Shown here one piece after another: positions 1 through 5,452 of a stretch of 14,756 bases of DNA. Origin of the DNA: Rhizobacter sp. (lineage in GTDB: Bacteria; Pseudomonadota; Gammaproteobacteria; Burkholderiales; Burkholderiaceae_C); assembly GCA_025359585.1 (NCBI GenBank), contig JANYFX010000429.1:1-14756 (forward strand), read 5' to 3'. Positions within the stretch are counted from its first letter, which is position 1. Every line of letters begins with the position of its first letter. Under the pieces are notes generated by a model. It ran no database searches, had not been told where the DNA came from, and was given only the letters and a program-made list of their open reading frames with translations. The translations under genes were made by a program, and so were the position numbers.

Positions 1-925
1 ACATGCTGACGCTGCCGAGCTTCTCGACCGCTTCAGACAGGCGGCCCCACTCGTCGTCTTTGAGCCGCCCGGTGCGCAGGTTGCTTTGGTCGATGCGGCC
101 GAGCGAGCCGACCAGGCGCAGCGCGAGCTGCGCAGCGCCCATTTCCATCGAGAAAATCACCACCGGCAGGCCTTCGCTGACGGCCACATGCTCGGCGATG
201 TTGAGCGCGAACGCGGTCTTGCCCATCGACGGGCGTGCCGCCAGCACGATCAGGTCGCCGGGCTGGAAACCCGAGGTCATGCGGTCGAGGTCGAAGTAAC
301 CGGTGCGAACGCCGGTCACGTCTTCGGCGCCGTTTTCGTGCAGCTCGGTCACGCGATCGAGCAACTGCACGACGAGCGTGTCCATGCTCAGGAAACCCTG
401 CTGCGACTTGGAGCCTTCTTCGCCGATGCGGAAGATCTTGCCTTCGGCTTCGTCGAGGATTTCGGAGACCGGGCGGCCTTGCGGGTTGAAGGCGCTGGTC
501 GCGATCTCGTCGCTCGCGGCGACGAGCTTTCGCAGCACCGCGCGCTCGCGCACGATTTCGGCGTAGCGCCGCATGTTGGCCGCGCTCGGCACGCTCTGCG
601 CCAGCGCGTTCAGGTAGACGAGGCCGCCGCAGTCGTCGGCCTTGCCGAGGCCTTGCAACTGCTCGAACACGGTGATCACGTCGGCCGGTTTGGTGGCACT
701 GATCAGGCCACCGATCGCGGCGTAGATCAGGCGGTGCTCGAAGCGGTAGAAGTCGCTGTCGACGAGCAGGTCGCCGGCACGGTCCCAGGCGCTGTTGTCG
801 AGCAGCAGGCCACCCAACACGCTCTGTTCGGCCTCGACCGAGTGCGGCGGAATGCGCAGCTTCGAGACCTCGTCGTCGGCGCGCGCGCTGGGGATGAATT
901 GAACGGAAGAGAAAGCAGCAGACAT
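1..925 (-). CDS. dnaB: Replicative DNA helicase DnaB (5' two thirds, runs off window)
   Basis: Hexameric 5'-3' helicase that unwinds the chromosome at the replication fork. The ATG at 925 opens 308 readable codons beginning MSAAFSSVQFIPSARADDEV; the C-terminus lies beyond the left edge (the family is about 460 residues). Residues ~25-125 are the N-terminal helical domain (PPHSVEAEQSVLGGLL, then YRFEHRLIYAAI), followed by a linker and the start of the RecA-like motor. The Walker A motif ARPSMGKTAFA has its lysine at residue 236, the same number I recall for E. coli DnaB, which supports this start. VVIFSMEM follows in the motor domain. It lies downstream of rpsF-priB-rpsR-rplI, a common bacterial order, but an intrinsic terminator after rplI separates them. 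No strong Shine-Dalgarno sequence precedes the ATG. The family assignment is secure. Confidence 0.97.
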   Translation of the reverse strand, partial: MSAAFSSVQFIPSARADDEVSKLRIPPHSVEAEQSVLGGLLLDNSAWDRAGDLLVDSDFYRFEHRLIYAAIGGLISATKPADVITVFEQLQGLGKADDCGGLVYLNALAQSVPSAANMRRYAEIVRERAVLRKLVAASDEIATSAFNPQGRPVSEILDEAEGKIFRIGEEGSKSQQGFLSMDTLVVQLLDRVTELHENGAEDVTGVRTGYFDLDRMTSGFQPGDLIVLAARPSMGKTAFALNIAEHVAVSEGLPVVIFSMEMGAAQLALRLVGSLGRIDQSNLRTGRLKDDEWGRLSEAVEKLGSVSM

Positions 926-958
926 CGCGGAATCATAGGCCGCGTTGCGCGGCACGCC

Positions 959-1001
959 TGTGCGTAACCCTGTGGAAATTCAGGGGACTGTCGGTGGAAA
1001 T
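959..1001 (-). promoter_or_regulatory. DnaA-box-like and repeated GTGGAAAT elements upstream of dnaB
   Basis: In the 139-bp gap before dnaB the minus strand reads TTACGCACA (967-959), one mismatch from the DnaA box TTATNCACA. It also reads ATTTCCACA (979-971), two mismatches away. The plus-strand octamer GTGGAAAT occurs at 972-979 and again at 994-1001, 22 bp apart. The spacing suits a protein that binds one face of the helix, and DnaA control of dnaB would be sensible. This is inference from short matches only. Confidence 0.25.
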
Positions 1002-1010
1002 CAAAAGCAC

Positions 1011-1041
1011 AAAAAAAGAAGGGGTCGGCATGGCCGACCCC
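1011..1041 (-). terminator. Rho-independent terminator of the rpsF-priB-rpsR-rplI transcript
   Basis: A perfect 9-bp GC-rich stem (GGGGTCGGC at 1021-1029 pairing with GCCGACCCC at 1033-1041) has a 3-nt loop. On the minus strand it is followed at once by TTCTTTTTTT (1020-1011). It lies 23 bp beyond the rplI stop codon. The U-tract is on the minus-strand side only, so it acts on the ribosomal-protein transcript. It implies that dnaB is read mainly from its own promoter. Confidence 0.93.
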
Positions 1042-1064
1042 ACTCTCGTTTTCAGCCGGAGGCT

Positions 1065-1517
1065 TTAATCCGTTTCGCCCATCACGACAACCTTGACTTC
1101 CACGACCACGTCGGTGTGCGGAGAAACGCTCACCGTGTGCTCGCCCACGACCTTCAGCGGGCCGTTCGGCAGGCGCACTTGCGACTTCAGGATCTTGAAG
1201 TCGATGCGGGTCAGCGCGTCGGCGATGTCGGCGTTCGTGACCGAGCCGAACAGGCGCCCGTCGACACCCGCTTTTTGCGTGATGTGCACCGTGCGGCCGC
1301 TCATCTTCTCGCCCAGGGCGTTGGCGGCAGCCAGCTTCTCGGCAGCGGCCTTCTCGAGCTCGGCGCGCTTGGCTTCGAATTCCTTGATCGCCGACTCGGT
1401 GGCGCGGCGGGCCGCGCGCTGCGGGATCAGGAAGTTGCGTGCGTAGCCGTCTTTCACCTTGACGACGTCACCGAGGTTGCCGAGGTTGGCGACTTTTTCC
1501 AGCAGGATGATTTGCAT
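1065..1517 (-). CDS. rplI: 50S ribosomal protein L9 (bL9)
   Basis: Structural protein of the large ribosomal subunit that binds 23S rRNA near the L1 stalk. The protein is 150 residues, the usual bL9 length. The N-terminal rRNA-binding domain starts MQIILLEKVANLGNLGDVV and continues with KDGYARNFLIPQ. A long charged helix (~residues 40-75, rich in A, E and K) leads to the C-terminal domain with GRLFGSVT and IDFKILKSQV. GAGGAG (1530-1525) lies 7 nt before the ATG and overlaps the rpsR stop codon, so translation of the two genes is probably coupled. An in-frame reading up to 1589 exists but would overlap rpsR and lacks family support. This is the last gene before the terminator at 1011-1041. Confidence 0.98.
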   Translation of the reverse strand: MQIILLEKVANLGNLGDVVKVKDGYARNFLIPQRAARRATESAIKEFEAKRAELEKAAAEKLAAANALGEKMSGRTVHITQKAGVDGRLFGSVTNADIADALTRIDFKILKSQVRLPNGPLKVVGEHTVSVSPHTDVVVEVKVVVMGETD

Positions 1518-1528
1518 GTGTGTGCTCC

Positions 1529-1819
1529 TCAGACCTTGTGCTGGTCGCTGTACGGCAGCATGGCCAGGAAACGGGCGCGCTTGATGCACGTCGTCAGCTG
1601 GCGCTGAAAGAACGCGCGCGTGCCGGTCAGGCGGGCGGGCGTGATCTTGCCGTTTTCACCGATGAAGTCACGCAGGGTGTCGACATCCTTGTAGTCGATC
1701 TGCTTGACGCCGGTGACCGTGAAGCGGCAAAAGCGCTTGCGACGGAACAGCAGGGATTGGGTATTGCGTTTGGGTTTGCGGTCCTTCGAGAACCGACCTT
1801 TACCACGTGGCGGGGGCAT
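1529..1819 (-). CDS. rpsR: 30S ribosomal protein S18 (bS18)
   Basis: Small-subunit protein that forms a heterodimer with S6 on the central domain of 16S rRNA. It has 96 residues, about 20 more than the E. coli protein as I recall it. The extra part is a basic N-terminal tail (MPPPRGKGRFSKDRKPKR). The core is typical: RRKRFCRFT, QIDYKDVDTLRDFI, GKITPARLTGTRAFFQRQL, IKRARFLAMLPY. GAGGTG (1830-1825) stands 5 nt before the ATG. It follows priB after 64 nt and precedes rplI by 11 nt, matching the conserved cluster order. S6, its protein partner, is encoded two genes upstream in the same transcript. Confidence 0.98.
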   Translation of the reverse strand: MPPPRGKGRFSKDRKPKRNTQSLLFRRKRFCRFTVTGVKQIDYKDVDTLRDFIGENGKITPARLTGTRAFFQRQLTTCIKRARFLAMLPYSDQHKV

Positions 1820-1883
1820 ATTGACACCTCTTTGCTAATCAAGTCCGGATGCGGACGTATTTCGAACAGTGAGCCCGATTGAA

Positions 1884-2165
1884 TCAATCGAGCTCGGTCA
1901 CATGGAACACCACTCCGCGGCCGTTGCGTTGCGAACCCAGAAAACCGGCGAAGCCATGTGTGCTTCCCATTTCCAGGCCCGCCACCTGCTGCGTCACCGC
2001 CCCGATCGCCCTGGCCTTGATTTCGAAAAAGACCTGCCTGGGTTGGCCGTCTTGCGTGACCTGCGATTCGTGCTTCAAGCTCAAATCGAGGGCGGGCAAA
2101 CCGGCCGGGGTGTAACGCAACGCGCCTCGCTCCAGCAGTTGTGCAGTCAGAACCAGTCGGTTCAT
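1884..2165 (-). CDS. priB: Primosomal replication protein N (PriB)
   Basis: Small single-stranded-DNA-binding protein with an OB fold. It works with PriA to reload DnaB at stalled forks. It is 93 residues long. Recognisable stretches are MNRLVLTAQLLERGALRYTP at the start, LDLSLKHESQV and ARAIGAVTQQVAGLEMGS in the middle, and FLGSQRNGRGVVFHVTELD at the end. The last part follows the PriB/SSB strand pattern. Its place between rpsF and rpsR is the classic location in beta- and gammaproteobacteria. No clear Shine-Dalgarno sequence is present before the ATG (2165), and 50 nt separate it from rpsF. dnaB, the helicase that PriB helps load, is encoded just beyond rplI. Confidence 0.95.
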   Translation of the reverse strand: MNRLVLTAQLLERGALRYTPAGLPALDLSLKHESQVTQDGQPRQVFFEIKARAIGAVTQQVAGLEMGSTHGFAGFLGSQRNGRGVVFHVTELD

Positions 2166-2215
2166 TCAGCGCGGCTGCGAAGCCAGGCCAGCGACTGAGG
2201 CGTCTTGCGAACGCG

Positions 2216-2599
2216 TCAGGCCGCGGTTTCCTGGTGTTGTTGCGGCGGGGGCGACGGCGCCTTGCGCGAATCTTCGCGCTCGACCATCTTCATCATGACC
2301 GACGGCGCGGTTTCGGCTTCGTCTTTCAGCACCGTCAGGTGGCGAATAACGGCGTCGTTGAAACGGAAACCCGTTTCCAGCTCGGCCAGCACGTCCTTGC
2401 CGCACTCGATGTTGATGCACAGGTAGTGCGTCTTGGCGAGCTTCTGGATCATGTAGGCCATCTGGCGACGGCCCCAGTCTTCCACGCGGTGCACCTTGCC
2501 GCCGCCGGCGGTGACGACACCCTTGTAGCGTTCCAGCATGGCCGGAACCTGTTCGCTTTGATCCGGGTGGATCAGCAGCACGATTTCATAGTGACGCAT
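2216..2599 (-). CDS. rpsF: 30S ribosomal protein S6 (bS6)
   Basis: Small-subunit protein that pairs with S18. It is 127 residues long. The ferredoxin-like core is clear: MRHYEIVLLIHPDQSEQVPA, then HRVEDWGRRQMAYMIQKL, HYLCINIE and NDAVIRHLTVLKDE. An acidic/polar tail of about 25 residues (EREDSRKAPSPPPQQHQETAA) resembles the glutamate-tailed S6 proteins of proteobacteria. AAGGAG (2610-2605) is 5 nt before the ATG. It is first in the cluster, behind a TATAAT promoter and a structured leader in which S6:S18 feedback control is possible. Confidence 0.98.
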   Translation of the reverse strand: MRHYEIVLLIHPDQSEQVPAMLERYKGVVTAGGGKVHRVEDWGRRQMAYMIQKLAKTHYLCINIECGKDVLAELETGFRFNDAVIRHLTVLKDEAETAPSVMMKMVEREDSRKAPSPPPQQHQETAA

Positions 2600-2621
2600 T
2601 GAGACTCCTTGTGGTTTCCAT

Positions 2622-2650
2622 CGCCGCAGATGCAGCCGCGGGATGCGGCG
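2622..2650 (-). promoter_or_regulatory. Possible S6:S18-binding leader hairpin of rpsF
   Basis: In the rpsF leader the minus strand reads CGCCGCA (2650-2644), a 15-nt loop and TGCGGCG (2628-2622), a perfect 7-bp stem that ends 11 nt before the Shine-Dalgarno. The loop contains CCG. Many bacterial rpsF leaders carry a hairpin with an exposed CCG that mimics the S6:S18 site on 16S rRNA and permits autoregulation. The position and CCG agree, but I cannot confirm the exact bulge geometry. Confidence 0.35.
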
Positions 2651-2716
2651 GCGAGCAGGTCAGGGTTGGAAGCCACCCCGAAGCGTCAGACCCGGGTGTG
2701 GCAAGGCAAGCCGAAG

Positions 2717-2722
2717 ATTATA
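2717..2722 (-). promoter_or_regulatory. -10 element of the rpsF operon promoter
   Basis: The minus strand has a perfect TATAAT (2722-2717) between the symporter stop (2752) and rpsF. No good TTGACA lies 16-18 nt upstream; the best is a G/T-rich hexamer. Transcription would start near 2710, giving a leader of about 110 nt. The exact match in GC-rich DNA and the location make it the likely main promoter of the ribosomal-protein cluster. Confidence 0.65.
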
Positions 2723-2751
2723 GCCCGACGAAGCCGAACCACCACGTCGGC

Positions 2752-4851
2752 TCAGGCGTGCGGCCCTTCGGCGCCCTTCGGGTAACGCAGGCGCCTCACG
2801 AACTCGCGCTGCTCGCCCGACGGGGCGGGCGTCAACAGGCTCACGAGCGCGCAAGCCAGGAACCCCGCCGGCACACCGAACACCCCGGCCGAGACCGGCA
2901 GGATCCCGAACCAGAGCTCGGGCGGCGCCGACACGCCGAAGAGGCCGCGCAACCAGACCTCGTTGCGCACCAGGTAGTAAAGCGTGATGGCCAGGCCGGT
3001 CAGCATGCCGGCCACTGCACCCCAACGGTTGGCACGGCTCCAGAAGATGCCCAGCGCCAGCGCGGGAAAGAAGGCCGAGGCCGCGATCGAAAACGCGGCC
3101 GTCACGAGGAAGAGGATGTCGGCCGGCCTCTGCGTCGCCAGCGCGGCTGCGGCTAGCGCGGCCACCAACAGCAGCACTTTCGAGACCGTGACACGGCGTG
3201 TGCCCGAGGCATTGCGCCCGATCATCTTGAAGTACAGGTCGTGCGACAAGGCGTTGGAGATCGTCAGCAGCAAGCCGTCGGCCGTCGACAAGGCCGCCGC
3301 CAGCCCGCCCGCGGCCACCATGCCCGAGACCACGTAGGGCAAGCCGGCGATCTCGGGGGTGGCCAGCACCACCAGGTCGCTGCCGAGCCGAATCTCGCTG
3401 AGCTGCAGGATGCCGTCCTTGTTGATGTCGGTGACCGACACCAGCGAGCCGTCGAGCTTGGCCCAGTTCGCGATCCACGATGGCAAGCGGTCGAAAGGCA
3501 ACCCGACCAGGCCGTTGAAGACCTCGAACTTGACCAGCACCGCCAGCGCCGGCGCGGTGACGTAGAGCACACCAATGAACAACAAGGACCACGCCACCGA
3601 TTCACGTGCCTCCCTGACCGAGGGCGTGGTGTAGCTGCGCATCAGGATGTGCGGCAAGGCTGCGGTGCCCACCATCAGGCAGAACACGAGCGCGATGAAA
3701 TTGCGCCGCGACTCCGTGAAGGCCTTGCGCTGCGCATCGGTGCCGTCGGGGTCGCCCGCGAATTGCTGCGCGTGCGGTGGCATGCCGCCCAGCGGCTGAG
3801 CGCTGAGCGTGTCGCTGGCCTGCGCGCGGCGCCACGCCTCGCGGGCCAGCAACTCGTTCTTGGGCAGCGCCGCCAGTGCCTTTTCGGCGAGTTGGACTTC
3901 CCGCAGAGGGGCGTTCTCCAGCTTGAGAGCCTGAACCCGCTGACGTGCCGCGAGGCGGTCTGCCACCAGCGCGTCGGGCACGTTCGTCAGTTTGGCGGCG
4001 TAGCCGTCGGCGCGCGCCTTGAACAGCGCCCTCACCTCCAGTTCTTTCGGATCGTGCAGCAGCTGTTGTTCGCGTTCACTCACCTTCGCCAGTTGCTGGC
4101 CCAGCACCAGTTGCGGCACGGGCACACCCGTTTGTTTGACCGACAGCCACACCACCGGCACCAGATAGGCGATGACCAGGATGATGTATTGCGCTACCTG
4201 GGTCCAGGTGACGGCACGCATGCCCCCGAGGAAGGAACACACGAGCACGCCGCCGAGACCGAGAAAGATGCCGATGACGAAGTCGACGCCGGTCAACATC
4301 GTCGTGATCAGGCCCACGCCGTAGATCTGCGCCACCAAGTAGACGAAAGAACACAGGATCGCTGCCACCACGCCGATGAACCGAGGCACGTTGCCGCCGA
4401 AGCGTTCACCCAGAAAATCGGGGATCGTGAACTGGCCGAATTTGCGCAGATAAGGCGCCAACAGCAACGCCACCAGCACGAAGCCGCCGGTCCAGCCCAT
4501 CACGTAGGCCAGCCCACCGTAGCCCTGAAGGTACAGCGTGCCGGCCAACCCGATGAACGACGCGGCCGACATCCAATCGGCGGCCGTCGCCATGCCGTTG
4601 TAGATCGCCGGCACACGCCGGCCGGCAACGTAATACTCGGTGGCATCGGTCGTGCGGCTGACGATGCCGATGCCGGCATACAGCCCGACCGTGGCGAGCA
4701 GGAACACCACACCGATCCAGCGCCGCGGCAAGCCCATCTGTTCCAGCACCGCGATCGCCGCCACGAACACGACGAAGCCCAGGGTCGCACGGAGGTAGAT
4801 GCGGTTCAGGCGATGCCGGAAGGCCGCGCTTTCTTCGGACGCGCGCGTCAT
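2752..4851 (-). CDS. Sodium:solute symporter, large subunit (VC_2705/ActP-like)
   Basis: Inner-membrane carrier of the SSS family that uses the sodium gradient to import a small organic solute. The substrate cannot be told from sequence; acetate-like monocarboxylates are the nearest known case (ActP). It has 699 residues with about thirteen hydrophobic helices. Family signatures are EYYVAGRRVPAIYNG then ADWMSAASFIGLAGT (~72-105), and GGLAAALSTADGLLLTISNA (~515-534), the conserved sodium-site helix. Two additions are unusual. A hydrophilic charged insert (~241-381) rich in A, E, K, L and R makes the protein about 150 residues longer than ActP. A loop at 475-486, DINKDGILQLSE, fits the canonical EF-hand calcium loop. 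It lies 81 nt downstream of the small-subunit gene; that pairing is typical of this subfamily. Confidence 0.9.
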   Translation of the reverse strand: MTRASEESAAFRHRLNRIYLRATLGFVVFVAAIAVLEQMGLPRRWIGVVFLLATVGLYAGIGIVSRTTDATEYYVAGRRVPAIYNGMATAADWMSAASFIGLAGTLYLQGYGGLAYVMGWTGGFVLVALLLAPYLRKFGQFTIPDFLGERFGGNVPRFIGVVAAILCSFVYLVAQIYGVGLITTMLTGVDFVIGIFLGLGGVLVCSFLGGMRAVTWTQVAQYIILVIAYLVPVVWLSVKQTGVPVPQLVLGQQLAKVSEREQQLLHDPKELEVRALFKARADGYAAKLTNVPDALVADRLAARQRVQALKLENAPLREVQLAEKALAALPKNELLAREAWRRAQASDTLSAQPLGGMPPHAQQFAGDPDGTDAQRKAFTESRRNFIALVFCLMVGTAALPHILMRSYTTPSVREARESVAWSLLFIGVLYVTAPALAVLVKFEVFNGLVGLPFDRLPSWIANWAKLDGSLVSVTDINKDGILQLSEIRLGSDLVVLATPEIAGLPYVVSGMVAAGGLAAALSTADGLLLTISNALSHDLYFKMIGRNASGTRRVTVSKVLLLVAALAAAALATQRPADILFLVTAAFSIAASAFFPALALGIFWSRANRWGAVAGMLTGLAITLYYLVRNEVWLRGLFGVSAPPELWFGILPVSAGVFGVPAGFLACALVSLLTPAPSGEQREFVRRLRYPKGAEGPHA

Positions 4852-4886
4852 CTCATTCGGCGACTGGCCGCATCGAGCAAACTGAG

Positions 4887-4905
4887 CCTGCCCTCGACGG
4901 GCAGG
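4887..4905 (-). repeat. Intercistronic hairpin between the two symporter genes
   Basis: CCTGCCC (4887-4893) and GGGCAGG (4899-4905) form a perfect 7-bp stem with a 5-nt loop inside the 81-nt gap. No U-tract follows on either strand, so it is not a standard terminator. It could set the relative amounts of the two subunits by partial stopping or by protecting mRNA ends. This function is inference. Confidence 0.45.
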
Positions 4906-4932
4906 AGCGAAGCGCTGCGGACGGTCGTCACG

Positions 4933-5193
4933 TCAGTCGCTCTCGGCCAGGTCGAATGCCGCGTCGAGCCGCGCCATGAGCCGCGCGTAGCACCAAACCA
5001 GCAACAGGTAGACGAGCACCGCGCCCTGCGCAGCCATCCAGAAGCTGAACGGCCAGCCCACCAGTGCCGCGCCCAGTTCACGTGCAAAGAAGGTCACCCC
5101 GAATGTGACGACGAACCACGCCGCCAGCAGCAGCCCGGTGATTCGCAGGCTGCTGCGCCAATGGCGCGTTTCAGGGGTCGCGGGCTGAAGCAT
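4933..5193 (-). CDS. DUF4212 small membrane protein (putative symporter small subunit)
   Basis: An 86-residue inner-membrane protein with two hydrophobic helices: ~18-37 (ITGLLLAAWFVVTFGVTFFA) and ~50-68 (FWMAAQGAVLVYLLLVWCYA). Between them is the loop RELGAALVGWPFSF. The end is a short charged tail (ARLDAAFDLAESD). The order HWRSSLRITGLLLAAWFVVT then GWPFSFWMAAQG is characteristic of the small protein found next to VC_2705-type symporters. Its role is assumed to be assembly or regulation of the large carrier; no activity of its own is known to me. No Shine-Dalgarno precedes the ATG at 5193, but this start gives the family's usual N-terminus. It is divergent from the plus-strand gene starting at 5453. 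Confidence 0.9.
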   Translation of the reverse strand: MLQPATPETRHWRSSLRITGLLLAAWFVVTFGVTFFARELGAALVGWPFSFWMAAQGAVLVYLLLVWCYARLMARLDAAFDLAESD

Positions 5194-5391
5194 GGGCTAT
5201 TGTGCTGTGGCTCGCGGTGCGCGCCACATCTCGGGTGCGGCCCCGACGGAATCCGCAGGCGGGCCGTGTCGCGAACCCATGACATTGCCCCGCTCCCGCC
5301 GGCCGCAGCGTGAAAACCTCCCGTCGATCGCCGAAGGGCGGCCCACGCCCGGCATTACACTCGGGCGGTTTTCGTGCAACCAGCGGCACCG

Positions 5392-5418
5392 GTCGACATC
5401 CTCAAAGCATGTCGACAT
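5392..5418. repeat. Inverted and direct GTCGACAT repeat, possible operator
   Basis: GTCGACAT (5392-5399) and ATGTCGAC (5409-5416) form a perfect 8-bp inverted repeat with a 9-nt spacer. Because GTCGAC is itself a palindrome, GTCGACAT also recurs directly at 5411-5418, 19 bp from the first copy. It lies 35 bp before the ATG of the plus-strand gene, in the 259-bp divergent intergenic region (5194-5452). No convincing -35/-10 pair was seen in that region on either strand. It may be a dimer binding site or an mRNA hairpin in the 5' leader. Confidence 0.45.
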
Positions 5419-5452
5419 ACACCGCAGACGATCGCCAACGAAACCCGCGCTG

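Noticed and set aside
932..937. TATGAT on the minus strand as the dnaB -10 element.
   Set aside because: It ends only 6 bp before the ATG, which would make the mRNA nearly leaderless, and there is no matching -35. It is possible but not supported.
86..967. Plus-strand open frame opposite dnaB.
   Set aside because: The minus strand clearly encodes DnaB; the plus frame is His/Arg/Val-rich shadow sequence.
2727..2749. AGCCGA...TCGGCT hairpin just after the symporter stop as a terminator.
   Set aside because: It has only 6 bp with a 9-nt loop and no U-tract, and it overlaps the region where the rpsF -35 should lie.
3241..5313. Long plus-strand open frame opposite the symporter (about 690 codons).
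   Set aside because: It is full of R, H, Q and G with no domain pattern, and the opposite strand encodes a clear membrane transporter. It is an antisense artefact of high GC content.
5356..5361. TACACT as a -10 element for the plus-strand gene.
   Set aside because: No -35 resemblance lies 16-18 bp upstream; a single weak hexamer is not enough.
5192..5452. Extension of the plus-strand gene by 87 codons to a start at 5192.
   Set aside because: The stretch has no protein-like pattern, contains the GTCGACAT repeat element and would overlap the start of the divergent DUF4212 gene.
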